In this document: in pieces, positions 7,162 through 15,071 of the stretch | How the letters are laid out: every line of letters starts with the position of its first letter | Numbering within the stretch: the first letter of the stretch is position 1 | Source: a virus | IMG/VR virus record: IMGVR_UViG_3300035182_001583 | Span: 1 to 20,335 of that record | DNA length: 20,335 bases | Strand: one strand, 5' to 3' | The notes under the pieces: generated by a model | The model's input: only the letters and a program-made list of their open reading frames with translations | Databases searched by the model: none | What the model was told of the DNA's origin: nothing | Made by a program: the position numbers and the translations under genes

Positions 7162-7742
7162 CAGGCCCTCACCCTCGAGGCCACGATCGGCGGGACCGGC
7201 GCGCCGATGGCGCCGGGGGCCGAGCCGAGCACGGGGAGCGCGGTCGGCGTCGCGGCGGGGCCGGCCGGAAACATGATCACGTCGCCGTAGCGCACGACGC
7301 GGCCTGCCTCAGCGCCGGGGACCGCGATCGTGTCGCTAGCCTTGCCCGCGAGCTCGACGGTCGCCGCGCTCGGCCCCACGCGCACCGTCGCCGCCGCATC
7401 GAGCGTCAGGTACGCGGGCCGCCACGCCGGATCGTCGCGCGTCGAGAACGCCGCCACGAACGGCTGCTCGGGGTCACCGTCGATGAACTCGACAAGCACG
7501 TGCGCGCCTGGGGCGAGCTCGGCGTGCGCGCCCGCGACGCCAGGCCACACGGGCACCATGAGCACGTCCGGCATCCCCGTCGCCGCCGTCACGATCTGCA
7601 GCTCCACGCGCGTCTGCTCGCTCGAGCTCGCGGACGGCCGCATCCTGACGACGCGGTAGCGCCGTGGCCCGAGGTACGGCTCGCGAGGCAGCAGCGCCGG
7701 GAGCAGCGCCCGGAGCGCCTCGAGGAGTCGCGACGACGTCAC
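7161..7742 (-). CDS. Baseplate spike / puncturing protein, gp45 / gpV-like
   Basis: The 193-residue protein starts with a short helix (SSRLLEALRALLPALL) and continues as an OB-like domain: YRVVRMRPSASSSEQTRVEL, then GMPDVLMVPVWPGVAGAHAE and PGAHVLVEFIDGDPEQPFVA. The last motif is the hallmark of gpV/gp5/gp45-type spikes. A beta-helix-like region with DAAATVRVGPSAATVELAGK follows. The protein ends with a Pro/Ala/Gly-rich tail without the usual metal-binding HxH tip. I used GTG 7742, which overlaps the previous stop as GTGA and has GGGGAG 7 bases upstream; a second GTG at 7757 has no good ribosome site. The spike sits on the baseplate centre and makes first membrane contact. Confidence 0.8.
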   Translation of the reverse strand: MTSSRLLEALRALLPALLPREPYLGPRRYRVVRMRPSASSSEQTRVELQIVTAATGMPDVLMVPVWPGVAGAHAELAPGAHVLVEFIDGDPEQPFVAAFSTRDDPAWRPAYLTLDAAATVRVGPSAATVELAGKASDTIAVPGAEAGRVVRYGDVIMFPAGPAATPTALPVLGSAPGAIGAPVPPIVASRVRA

Positions 7743-8416
7743 GCCAGCACTCCCCACGCGAGGATCCGCGCCGTACCCGGGGTGATGACGGCCTCGAACT
7801 CGCGCACGACGAGCGGGACGCTCATGCGCGCGTCCGTGACGAGCGCTCCGATCGGCACCGCCGACGGGTCCGGGGCGGCTAGCGTTAGGCGGCGCGCACG
7901 CATGTCGACGTCGAGCAACTCGACGCCGGGCCCGAGCGTCGCGGCTGGGCGCGCGCCGTACCGCGTGACGCCGTCGTAGTCGACGCGCCAGTGGGTCCCG
8001 TCGAGGACGTGGTCGAGCACGCGCGCGGCCGTTTCGGAGTGCAGCACGAGATCGATCCCGAGCCGCGTGGCGTCGCCCGTCGTCTCGATCGTCTCGCCCA
8101 CGTCGCGCGCAATCTGCTCGAGCGCCAGCGCGCGCCGGACACCAGCGTCGTCATGATAGGAGCGCGACGGCGCGACCCTCGACCACCCGCCCGCGCCAGA
8201 GACGACGCGCACGCGCGCGACGCCCACGAACGCGCCCGAGCGCGCTGGGACGACGGTCCCCACGAGCGTGAGCCCGCCGATCGTCACGCGCGCCGGGCCC
8301 ACCGGCACCGCCGCGCCGTCGAGCTCGACGTCGACGACCCACCGCCCCGCGAACGGGACGACGAGCCGCGCCGTGTTCGCGCGCGCGCCGTTTAGCGAGA
8401 GGACGAGCTCGCTCAT
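7739..8416 (-). CDS. Baseplate hub protein candidate, gp44 / gpD-like
   Basis: The 225-residue protein lies between the tape-measure-proximal gene and the spike gene, the position of the Mu gp44 or T4 gp27-type hub. It is beta-rich: ARLVVPFAGRWVVDVELDGA and PARVTIGGLTLVGTVVPARS at the start, then SGAFVGVARVRVVSGAGGWS, then a helix (RRALALEQIARDVGETIETT) and LDHVLDGTHWRVDYDGVTRY. A helix with GxWxxDxxG inserted between beta domains is typical of hub proteins. It is shorter than Mu gp44, so some domains may be missing. The ATG at 8416 overlaps the upstream stop as ATGA; its own stop overlaps a GTG as GTGA. Confidence 0.62.
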   Translation of the reverse strand: MSELVLSLNGARANTARLVVPFAGRWVVDVELDGAAVPVGPARVTIGGLTLVGTVVPARSGAFVGVARVRVVSGAGGWSRVAPSRSYHDDAGVRRALALEQIARDVGETIETTGDATRLGIDLVLHSETAARVLDHVLDGTHWRVDYDGVTRYGARPAATLGPGVELLDVDMRARRLTLAAPDPSAVPIGALVTDARMSVPLVVREFEAVITPGTARILAWGVLA

Positions 8417-8964
8417 TGGCCATCCTTGATCTGCTGCGTGAGCTGCTCGATCGTCTTGTCAGCCGCGGATTGGGCGTCGGGCGGCTGCGCGTTTTTGCTC
8501 GTCCACTGTGTCGCACTGCCCTTCGGGGTACCGGACGAGGGCTTCGGCGGCGAGCTCGGCAGTAGTTTGATCACGACGAGGTAACCGCCGTCCTCCTGTT
8601 TCTCGGCCGCTGCGACGGATTTCGTCACCGCCGCTGTGATGCCGCACTCGAGGCACGACGGGTGCTCGACCGCATAGGCACGCGCCCCTTTCCCCTCGGG
8701 CACGGCCCTCACGACCGCGGCCGCGTCGCCGGTCAGCCACTCATCGAACTCGTCCTCGTCAGCGATCTGCAGCCTGACCTCGAACTCCTGTGGATCGGCG
8801 CCCTGGTAGCGGAGAGTCGCGCCCTTCGTCCCGCTCCCCGCCTGGACGTCGATTTTGCGCTGGTCGACGCACCCAGTAACCCTGGCAATGCCGGGCAGCG
8901 GCAACCCGGCCACCATGAATTTGTTGGCCGGTCCCGGCGTGCGGAGTAGGTTGACGCCGGGCAT
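8413..8964 (-). CDS. Baseplate hub-associated or tube-initiator candidate
   Basis: The 183-residue protein follows the tape measure, where Mu has gp43 and other phages have LysM-type or gp53/U-like hub-associated proteins. Its start, an ATG at 8964, overlaps the tape-measure stop as TGATG, although the same frame runs upstream. The N-terminal half is beta-rich with ARVTGCVDQRKIDVQAGSGT and an acidic EFEVRLQIADEDEFDEWLTG region. It then has AVEHPSCLECGITAAVTKSV, which matches the position of an 'HPxLxxxGI' segment of such proteins but has a CLEC pair (Cys104, Cys107). The C-terminal part is Pro/Ser-rich and ends in a short helix. No classic LysM repeat is visible, so the assignment rests mainly on position. 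Confidence 0.55.
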   Translation of the reverse strand: MPGVNLLRTPGPANKFMVAGLPLPGIARVTGCVDQRKIDVQAGSGTKGATLRYQGADPQEFEVRLQIADEDEFDEWLTGDAAAVVRAVPEGKGARAYAVEHPSCLECGITAAVTKSVAAAEKQEDGGYLVVIKLLPSSPPKPSSGTPKGSATQWTSKNAQPPDAQSAADKTIEQLTQQIKDGQ

Positions 8965-10997
8965 CAGGCGAGCTCCGCGCCGGCTAGTAGACCGGCCTCC
9001 TCGAGGGCGGCGACGACGGCCTCTCGCGCCGCCTGAGCGATGTCCGCCGCACCCGCGCCCATGGCGTTCACGGTGAGGTTCAGCGTCACCGCGCCGCGCC
9101 CCGCGCTCTTGCCCGCGGGCCCTGCCCTGCCCGCCGCGCCAGGCGCCCCGGCGGCGCCCGTTGCGGCAGCGCCGGCCATTGCGCCAGCTGCGTCGGCCAC
9201 GTCGCCCGAACCCGCATCGAGACCCGCGGCGAAACCGGCCGCGGTGTGCCCGCCGAGCCCCATCATCAGGCGCGACGGGCTGTGGATGCCGAGGAAATTT
9301 TTCACGGCCGCGACGCCGGCCTTCACGGGCGCGAGGAGCGCGTCGAGGATGGCGCCCGCGCCGCTCGCGATGCCCTGCACGAGCCCGCTGATCAGGTTCG
9401 CTCCGGCGCTCGCGAACTGCCCGACGAAGCCCGTCACGGCCGACCACGCGCTCGAGAGCCCGCCCTGGATGGCACTGCCGAGGTTGCCGAGCCATCCCGT
9501 GATGGTGCTCCACGCGCTCGCGAGCGCGCTCGCGATCATCGGGCCGACCTTGTCCCAGTTGCGGAACACGTAGACCACGGCCATGACGGCCGCGATGATT
9601 GGCAGGAACGGCGCCGCCGCGGCCGCCGCAATCAGCGCGAATGCGGTCTTGATGGCCGCCCAGATCCCGTTCGCCATGGCCTTGATGCCATTCCACACGG
9701 CGAGCGCGCCTGTTTTGATGCCACTCCAGATCGCCGAGAACATCGCCGGGAGTGCCCTCCACCGCGTGAACAGCAGGTACACGCCCACGATCACGGCGCC
9801 GATCGCGAGGAACGGCCACGTCGCGGCGATGACGGACACCGCCATCGCGCCGAACGCCGTGGCCGCGGCGATCGCGCCCGAGACGAGCGCGGGGACAGCC
9901 GTCACTGCCCACGCGAGCGCGGCCGCGACGACGACCGCGCCGAGCAGTTTCAACGCCGGGATCGCGGGCCGAATCCAGATGAATGCCTGCATTCCGGCGA
10001 TCAACACCGCCTGAAATGCGGCCTTGAGATAGGGCAGCACCGCCGCCGCGGCCGAGAACATCGCGCCGAACATCTGCGTCGCGATCTCCCTCAGTGCACG
10101 TCCCGACGCGCTCGACTGCGAGAACACCGAGAGCAGATCCTGCAGCGCCGAGAGGAATGGCCCCACGTCGATCCCCTCGAAAATCTGCGCGACGTTGTCC
10201 CTCAGCTTGTCTGCCTGGACGCCGAACGAGAGCATTTTGTCGGCCGCGAACGGGCCGGCCGCCTTCGCCGCCGCCGCCGCGAGCGCGTCCTCGAGCGCCT
10301 TGCCGCGCAGTCCCGTTTTCGCCAGCTGCTCGGCGAGGGTGGCGAGCTCGGCGCGCGTCTGCGGCACCGTCTGCGCCACTCGGTTCACCGCCGCGGCGAG
10401 GGCCTCACCACCGGCGCGCGAGCCGCCGACCATCGCGGCGAACGCGAGTTTCTGCGACCGCGCCGCGTCGGCCGCCGCGAACGCGAACTGCGTGAGCCTC
10501 GCGATGCCGGTGACGACGATCGCGGCGAGCGCGACGAGCGCGACGCCCGCGGCGACGGCCATCAGATTCACGCCGCCCAGCGCGCGCGAGAGCATGCCTG
10601 CGCGCTCGAACAGACCTCCCATCGGGCCGAGTGCGCCCTTCGCGGCGAGCAGCATCTGCTCGGTCGACAGGCCGGCATCGTCGGCGGCGGCCGCGAGCTC
10701 GCCGAGTCCCGCCGCGCTCGCCGACCCGACCTTGCCGAACGTCCCGCCGAGCGACACGAACGATGCCTGCGCCTGCCCCACGGCGATCCTCTGCGCCGCG
10801 ATCTGTTCCTTCAGCTGCGCCATCGCCTCCGACCCGGACTGACCGCCTGCCCGGAGGTTGCGCATCGCAGTGGTCATCTCGCGGAGCGCGGACGTGTCGG
10901 CGACGAGTTTCGCGCGCAGCGCCTCGAGAGAGCTCGCGGCGTCCTCTCCGCCGGTCTCCTCGATGTCGATTCCGAATGTCGCCGTCGCGTCCGCCAC
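8964..10997 (-). CDS. Tape measure protein
   Basis: The 677-residue product sets tail length and helps DNA pass the inner membrane. It begins with a helical region (EDAASSLEALRAKLVADTSA) and coiled coil, continues through Ala/Leu-rich hydrophobic stretches at about residues 165-190, 390-420 and 430-455 that look like membrane segments, and includes the Trp-rich repeats AIWSGIKTGALAVWNGIKAM. Near the end it has the tape-measure landmark NFLGIHSPSRLMMGLGGHTA, then a Gly/Ala-rich linker and a beta-like end VTLNLTVNAMG. The GTG at 10997 was chosen because GGAG lies 5 bases upstream and the chaperone fusion stops one base before; the longer ATG-started frame has shadow composition there. At 1.5 angstrom per residue the tail would be about 100 nm. 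Confidence 0.88.
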   Translation of the reverse strand: MADATATFGIDIEETGGEDAASSLEALRAKLVADTSALREMTTAMRNLRAGGQSGSEAMAQLKEQIAAQRIAVGQAQASFVSLGGTFGKVGSASAAGLGELAAAADDAGLSTEQMLLAAKGALGPMGGLFERAGMLSRALGGVNLMAVAAGVALVALAAIVVTGIARLTQFAFAAADAARSQKLAFAAMVGGSRAGGEALAAAVNRVAQTVPQTRAELATLAEQLAKTGLRGKALEDALAAAAAKAAGPFAADKMLSFGVQADKLRDNVAQIFEGIDVGPFLSALQDLLSVFSQSSASGRALREIATQMFGAMFSAAAAVLPYLKAAFQAVLIAGMQAFIWIRPAIPALKLLGAVVVAAALAWAVTAVPALVSGAIAAATAFGAMAVSVIAATWPFLAIGAVIVGVYLLFTRWRALPAMFSAIWSGIKTGALAVWNGIKAMANGIWAAIKTAFALIAAAAAAPFLPIIAAVMAVVYVFRNWDKVGPMIASALASAWSTITGWLGNLGSAIQGGLSSAWSAVTGFVGQFASAGANLISGLVQGIASGAGAILDALLAPVKAGVAAVKNFLGIHSPSRLMMGLGGHTAAGFAAGLDAGSGDVADAAGAMAGAAATGAAGAPGAAGRAGPAGKSAGRGAVTLNLTVNAMGAGAADIAQAAREAVVAALEEAGLLAGAELA

Positions 10998-10998
10998 G

Positions 10999-11651
10999 TC
11001 AGCTCCACGCCGTGCGGAGCCTGGTGAGCTCCGCGAGCCCGCGGGCGACGAGGATCGCGCCCGCCGCGAACCGCCACCGCTCCGCGTCCGTCTCGCCCTC
11101 GCCCAGTCGGTACTGGGCGACGCACGCGCCTGCAACCCACTCGTCGTGCTCCGATCGCGCGACGAGTTCCCTTATTTTCCCGCGTCTTCCTCCACCTGCG
11201 GTCGCCCGAGGTCGTACGCCTCATTTGCACATGCGAGGACCAGGGCAGGGACGCGCTCGGCCATTTTCGCGAACGTGTCCCTGTCCGGATACACGAGGCA
11301 GTGCGCCACCAGCCGCTCCGCGGCGTCGTGGAGCGACGTGCGCACCTTCGGATTCGCATGGTCGGCGCGCCCCGACTCGTCGACGAATCGCCGGTGCACG
11401 AGCGGCGGCGCCGCCTTGACGACCACCATCCCGTCGCGTGGGGTGTTCAGGCGCCGGAGCGCACCGTCGCCGTACTCCTCGACGAGTTCGGCGAACTTGG
11501 CATCATCGGCTGTCGCGCGCTCGATGCGTGCGATCTCGGCCTCGATCCGCCTCGGATCCTGCGCGCGCGCTGCGGCGCGTTGCTCTGCCGCCGCCTCGCG
11601 CGCCTTTTTTGCGGCCGCTAGCCGCGCCTCGAGCTCTTCTACCGTAGCCAT
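10999..11651 (-). CDS. Tail assembly chaperone, -1 frameshift fusion form
   Basis: Slipping one base back at G GGA AAA replaces the TAA stop by an ATA codon and adds 58 residues, giving a 217-residue fusion that ends at TGA 10999-11001, one base before the tape measure start. The added segment reads like a true protein: it begins IRELVARSEHDEWVAGACVA, continues through QYRLGEGETDAERWRFAAGA and ends with an amphipathic helix LTRLRTAWS. It has no start codon with a ribosome site of its own, so frameshift is the simplest way to make it. Programmed frameshifting of the tail chaperone gene is well known across dsDNA tailed phages, including lambda G/GT and Mu-like phages. The fused part is expected to bind tube subunits. 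The heptamer, spacer and hairpin are described separately. Confidence 0.85.
11140..11181 (-). promoter_or_regulatory. Programmed -1 frameshift signal
   Basis: The minus strand holds GGGAAAA (11181-11175) in the register G GGA AAA, immediately followed by TAA (11174-11172). After an 8-base spacer comes a perfect 7-bp stem, CTCGTCG (11166-11160) with CGACGAG (11146-11140), enclosing a 13-base loop. Heptamer of form X XXY YYZ, a 5-9 base spacer and a downstream hairpin are the three known elements of -1 frameshifting. The -1 frame is open for 58 codons. Confidence 0.88.
11172..11651 (-). CDS. Tail assembly chaperone, short (zero-frame) form
   Basis: The 159-residue zero-frame product should bind the tape measure and recruit tube subunits, like lambda gpG. 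It starts with a long charged coiled coil (residues 1-55, EELEARLAAAKKAREAAAEQ and on), followed by a domain with DAAERLVAHCLVYPDRDTF and a final helix MAERVPALVLACANEAYDL. That later domain is characteristic of tail chaperones of Mu-like phages. The frame ends with GGA AAA TAA, where the slippery heptamer lies, immediately before the stop. The start codon overlaps the tube stop as TGATG. The tape measure follows after the frameshift extension. Confidence 0.82.
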   Translation of the reverse strand: MATVEELEARLAAAKKAREAAAEQRAAARAQDPRRIEAEIARIERATADDAKFAELVEEYGDGALRRLNTPRDGMVVVKAAPPLVHRRFVDESGRADHANPKVRTSLHDAAERLVAHCLVYPDRDTFAKMAERVPALVLACANEAYDLGRPQVEEDAGK

Positions 11652-12127
11652 CAGACCCCCTGCTCGTCGCTCTCGAAGAGCGTTCTGCCGTTGCGCCGGA
11701 TCAACCGGACGTAGAACTCGAGGTCCTCCGTCAGCGGGTCCGCGCCCTCCTTGCTCGAGCTGGCACCGCCGGTGTTCAGCCGGCAGTCGATGAGCTCGTG
11801 CGTCTGCACGCCGAGCTCGTCGTCGATGTACTGCACGATGATCGTCCCCTTCGGGGATCCCGTGGAGTTGCCGGTGCGGGAGAGCCCGGCGAGGTGCGTC
11901 CGGATCTCCTCGGCCGTCGTCTTGACGACTGTGATCTTGCACGGGTCGGCCGAGTATTTCCCTCTCGTCGTGCCGAGGGGAACCTGCGAGGCGCCGCGCA
12001 CCTCGCCCCGCTCGAGCTTGTCGTTGTAGTCGATCGAGGTGAAGCCCACGACCTTCAACCCGAAGATGTCGAGCCGCGCGGAGCTGTGGTCGTAGGCTTT
12101 GCCGTTGACGAGTACTGCCTCGCTCAT
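11651..12127 (-). CDS. Tail tube protein
   Basis: The 158-residue product follows the sheath and is the tube of the contractile tail. It is beta-rich and of the usual length for Mu gpM-like tubes. Landmarks are an N-terminal VNGKAYDHSSARLDIFGLKV with the two strands that build the inner ring, IDYNDKLERGEVRGASQVPL (the loop rich in charged residues that contacts neighbouring subunits), then ITVVKTTAEEIRTHL and an EDLEFYVRLIRRNGRTLF C-terminal strand. The ATG at 12127 has AGGAG 6 to 7 bases upstream. The stop overlaps the chaperone ATG (TGATG), as expected for the tube-chaperone-tape measure order. Confidence 0.84.
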   Translation of the reverse strand: MSEAVLVNGKAYDHSSARLDIFGLKVVGFTSIDYNDKLERGEVRGASQVPLGTTRGKYSADPCKITVVKTTAEEIRTHLAGLSRTGNSTGSPKGTIIVQYIDDELGVQTHELIDCRLNTGGASSSKEGADPLTEDLEFYVRLIRRNGRTLFESDEQGV

Positions 12128-12140
12128 TGGTTCTCTCCTG

Positions 12141-13613
12141 TTAGGCCGCAGCCGGGTTGATCGCAGCCACCGTGAAGTTGATCGCCTTCGGGTAGCCCCG
12201 GAAGAGGATCCCTCCGTCCGCCGAGAGGGTCTGCGTCGAGAGGACGAGATCGTCCCGGTGCAGGCGGAACTCGAGGCGCGAGACGTGCGTTTTCAGCGAG
12301 TCGCTCAGCGCCGCGAGCACGCGCGCCTCGATACGCTGGCACTCGCGTTCCGTGGGCGCGCCCGCGACGTTCGCGCCGTTGGTTCGCCAGTTCAGATCGA
12401 GCGCGCGCGAGAGCTCGTCGACGAGGACGCGCCGCGCGAGGTTGCAGAACTCGGTCAGAATGCGGACGTGCTGGTCGAGGTGGAAATCGCCACCGGGCTG
12501 CTCGAGCGTGACGGGGTCGTTCACGAACACGCCGGATTTGTCCGGCCACGTGCGGAGCACGAGCGCGCGGACGTCGGAGAGGCCGGGGCGCAGCATCTCG
12601 TCGTGCTCGACCTGGTTGCCGTTCTCGTCGTAGAGCGACACGCCAGGCAGGCCGTCCGGCGTCGCGTCGACGGTCTGCGACATGTCGACACCGAGCGGGA
12701 GCGCGCCGGGCAGCCCCGCGATCGCGTGCAGCGTCGGACGACGGTAGACGTACGCGCGACCGGGGCGCGCGGAGAGCACGCGCGCGGCCGCCGCGCAGAT
12801 CGTGATCCGCCTGTCGCTGAATCCCTCGAAGGCCGACGCGAACGCCGTGAGGTAGTCGGCCTCGGACTCGCTCGCGCGCGGCAGGCGGTACGAGCAGTAT
12901 ATCTTGCGCGCCTTGCCGGTGGTGTTCTCGACCGACGTGAGCCACGCCGAGAGGGCCGCAGCGATCGTCGCGTCGACCGGCGAGCCGATCCACACGTGCC
13001 GCCACGGCTGCGACGACGCGAGCAGCGCGTTCAGCGCGGTCGTGAGGTCGCTCGCCGTCGCCTCGGGCGCGTGCGTGACGACCGACCAGGTGTCGCCCGG
13101 AACGAGCGTGCCAGCGGCGAGCGCGAACCTCACGCCACCGCTGTTCGCGATGGTGATCGAGCTCGCCGTGCCGAGCGCGAGCGGCGTCGACCAGGTCCGG
13201 CCGTGGTCGAGGCTCGTGCGGTAGGTGCCACCGGCCGTGCCGACCGTGCAGCCACGCACGATCTCGACCCTCGCCTCGTAGTCGTCGTCGGCGCTCGCCG
13301 TGGCGTCCAGCGTGACGACGCTCGTGCCCGTGACGCCGCTCGTGTCGAGCGCGTCGAAACTCGACGCCGTGCTCGCCTCCGAGCGGACCATCACGACGTC
13401 TCCGCGCCAGTTCTCGATCGCCCGGCACGCGAGCTCGGGTGTCGGGCCGCTCGTGTAGAGCGAGAGCAGGTCGGTCGTGCGCACGTGGCGCGTCGGCCTG
13501 TTTTTCGCTCCCGCCGCGCACGGTCCCACGTACGCGTGGCACTCGACGCCGCCGGGCGGGCGGACGCCGAGCCGACCATTCACAACGTTGTAGGTGACGG
13601 ACTGGACGGTCAT
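12141..13613 (-). CDS. Contractile tail sheath protein
   Basis: The 490-residue product is the outer sheath that shortens on infection to drive the tube into the cell. It has the layout of sheath proteins of the DUF2586-like group: a short N-terminal arm, a beta-rich inserted region at about residues 94-185 with GGTYRTSLDHGRTWSTPLAL and LVPGDTWSVVTHAPE, and a C-terminal domain made of LTEFCNLARRVLVDELSRAL and VLSTQTLSADGGILFRGYPK. The C-terminal domain is the most conserved part of sheaths, forming the strand-exchange mesh. The ATG at 13613 has GAAGGAG 6 bases upstream, clearly favoured over the longer frame. The next gene, the tube, starts 13 bp downstream, the standard sheath-tube pair. Confidence 0.88.
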   Translation of the reverse strand: MTVQSVTYNVVNGRLGVRPPGGVECHAYVGPCAAGAKNRPTRHVRTTDLLSLYTSGPTPELACRAIENWRGDVVMVRSEASTASSFDALDTSGVTGTSVVTLDATASADDDYEARVEIVRGCTVGTAGGTYRTSLDHGRTWSTPLALGTASSITIANSGGVRFALAAGTLVPGDTWSVVTHAPEATASDLTTALNALLASSQPWRHVWIGSPVDATIAAALSAWLTSVENTTGKARKIYCSYRLPRASESEADYLTAFASAFEGFSDRRITICAAAARVLSARPGRAYVYRRPTLHAIAGLPGALPLGVDMSQTVDATPDGLPGVSLYDENGNQVEHDEMLRPGLSDVRALVLRTWPDKSGVFVNDPVTLEQPGGDFHLDQHVRILTEFCNLARRVLVDELSRALDLNWRTNGANVAGAPTERECQRIEARVLAALSDSLKTHVSRLEFRLHRDDLVLSTQTLSADGGILFRGYPKAINFTVAAINPAAA

Positions 13614-13623
13614 GCGATCTCCT

Positions 13624-14208
13624 TCATCCGCACGGCTGCGGCACGCCGCTCCCCGAGAGCGACGCAATGGTCCCATCGACGGTGGTCACGGTGCCGCCCG
13701 CGACCTCCGGCGTCACGTCGTCTGGAATCATCGCCTCCACGGCGATCACGATGGCGAGCTCCGCACCGAACCGCTGCTCGAGCTCGGGCCGCACCCACGT
13801 CGCGTCGAGCTGCTTCCAGCGGCCGCGGAAACTGCGGATCACGATCGGGACGACGAGATCGTGCAGCCGGCGCGCGGCGCGATACTGGCCGAGCTCCGTC
13901 CTGTCGGTGGGGTCGACCGCCCATAGATAGAGCGTGGCGAGCTCGACGAGCGTCGCGACAGGCGCGGGGTTGCGCCCAGGGAGTTTCGCGCCCTCGAGGC
14001 TACCGATCTTGCCACTCGGGTCGCCCGGCTGGAGCACGACACGCGCGGCGCCGCCCGGGCCGGTGTTCGTCTGTTTCGACGGCTCTCGCCACCCGAACAC
14101 ACACGAGATCGGCGGCGTCAGATTCGGCGGCGTCGGCGGCCGGCGCTCGAGCGTCTCGGCCTGCAGCCGCTGAAACAGGTACTCGAGGGCGAGGGTCGGG
14201 GCCGCCAT
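13624..14208 (-). CDS. Neck or tail-terminator candidate, unassigned
   Basis: This 194-residue protein sits exactly where Mu-like phages keep the tail terminator or gp37-type protein, between the completion protein and the sheath. It has a mixed fold: an N-terminal helix LALEYLFQRLQAETLERRPP, a Pro-rich turn, VFGWREPSKQ, then VPIVIRSFRGRWKQLDATWV and an acidic helix before IVIAVEAMIPDDV. The alternating strands and the helix placement would suit a terminator-like alpha/beta fold, but I do not recognise a family signature. The start is an ATG at 14208 overlapping the upstream stop. The sheath gene starts 10 bp downstream with its own strong ribosome site, so coupling is weaker here than elsewhere. 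Confidence 0.55.
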   Translation of the reverse strand: MAAPTLALEYLFQRLQAETLERRPPTPPNLTPPISCVFGWREPSKQTNTGPGGAARVVLQPGDPSGKIGSLEGAKLPGRNPAPVATLVELATLYLWAVDPTDRTELGQYRAARRLHDLVVPIVIRSFRGRWKQLDATWVRPELEQRFGAELAIVIAVEAMIPDDVTPEVAGGTVTTVDGTIASLSGSGVPQPCG

Positions 14209-14600
14209 CACGCCGCCTCCCACGCTGCGATCAGCGTGCGCCGGATCGCCTGCGCGAGCGCGGCCGGCAACGCGCCGCTGGGCAGGATCTGCCGCCGTGG
14301 CGTGGATCCACCGACCGTCGCGTTGTTGTGGAACACGTACGGATAGCCGACCGTCGCGAGCACGACGGAACCGACGGTCTTGACGGTGATGCTACTGGCC
14401 GCGTCCGGCAGTGCGCGCGCGCCGTCGGCCTTGCGCGGCGCCCACGACGCGCCGTCCGGCGTCGTCCCAGCCGCCGCACTCGCGCGCAGCTCGGCGGCGA
14501 CGGCCGCCGCGCACGCAGGCGCCGCCTCGAGAACGAACGCCCTCGTGCGCCGGAGTTTGCGGATCAGGGCGTCGAGCGCGGAGAGGTCGGTGCTCGCCAT
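14208..14600 (-). CDS. Virion morphogenesis / tail completion protein, gpG-like
   Basis: The 130-residue product has the features of phage virion-morphogenesis proteins of the Mu gpG / HK97 gp10 type, which act at the head-tail joint. It opens with a helical region (LSALDALIRKLRRTRAFVLE), then carries ASWAPRK, a strand-rich TVKTVGSVVLATVGYPYVFH stretch and TPRRQILPSG, matching the usual 'W...K..', 'H..G' and 'PxRxxLp' landmarks of the family. It ends in a long amphipathic helix. The ATG at 14600 overlaps the connector stop (TGATG), and its own stop overlaps the next ATG in the same way. The longer upstream extension in this frame has shadow-like composition and was dropped. Confidence 0.72.
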   Translation of the reverse strand: MASTDLSALDALIRKLRRTRAFVLEAAPACAAAVAAELRASAAAGTTPDGASWAPRKADGARALPDAASSITVKTVGSVVLATVGYPYVFHNNATVGGSTPRRQILPSGALPAALAQAIRRTLIAAWEAA

Positions 14601-15067
14601 CAGAACCCCCTCACGGCCTCGATCTGCCGATCGGTCCAGTCGTACGGGCTCGCCTCCGCGTAGCCGAGCGGACCGCCCACGGCGACGCCGGAGGCGCCGG
14701 GCGTGTCGGCGCGGAGAGGCAGTTCGAAGAGCCCGCCCGCCGAGTCGGCCGCTTCCGAAATCTCCTTTTTCGCGTCGTCTACGGCCTTGACCACGAGCTC
14801 GTTTTGTTTCGCGCTCGGGTCCCACCCGCGCCGCTGGTACCCCGCCAGCGTGGCGAACACCGTAATCCAGCCGAGGTAGACGCCCGGCACGGGGGCCGCG
14901 AACGGCAGCGCGTACCGTTTCGCGAGACGCGCATCGATCCACTCCTGCGCCGCCGCGAACTGCGCTGGCCAGAAGTTGGGCCCCTCGCTCATGACGAGTT
15001 CGTCGACGTAGCCAGACGGCATCACCGTCCGCAGCTTGAACTCGTCGAGGGTGAGGGCGGCAGTCAC
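14600..15067 (-). CDS. Head-tail connector, DUF1320 / Mu gp36-like
   Basis: The 155-residue protein fits the DUF1320 (gp36) family, small helical proteins that follow the capsid gene in Mu-like phages and probably build the neck adaptor. Visible features are a helical N-terminal half with QFAAAQEWIDARLAKRYALP, the usual pattern of a residue-rich helix leading to RYxLP, and a central ITVFATLAGYQRRGWDPSAK segment with helices before a Gly/Pro-rich tail. The start is a GTG at 15067 with AGGAG 8 bases upstream. The ribosome site may be masked by the hairpin described separately. The stop codon overlaps the next ATG as TGATG, so translation of the following completion gene is probably coupled. Confidence 0.78.
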   Translation of the reverse strand: MTAALTLDEFKLRTVMPSGYVDELVMSEGPNFWPAQFAAAQEWIDARLAKRYALPFAAPVPGVYLGWITVFATLAGYQRRGWDPSAKQNELVVKAVDDAKKEISEAADSAGGLFELPLRADTPGASGVAVGGPLGYAEASPYDWTDRQIEAVRGF

Positions 15068-15071
15068 GGCG

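Noticed and set aside
9246-11027. Long plus-strand frame of 593 codons opposite the tape measure
   Set aside because: Composition dominated by Arg, His, Glu and Asp, typical of antisense frames; the minus strand has clear tape-measure motifs.
12099-14663. Plus-strand frame of 854 codons, the longest in the window
   Set aside because: Spans several well-identified minus-strand structural genes (sheath, terminator candidate) and has no recognisable domain; antisense artefact.
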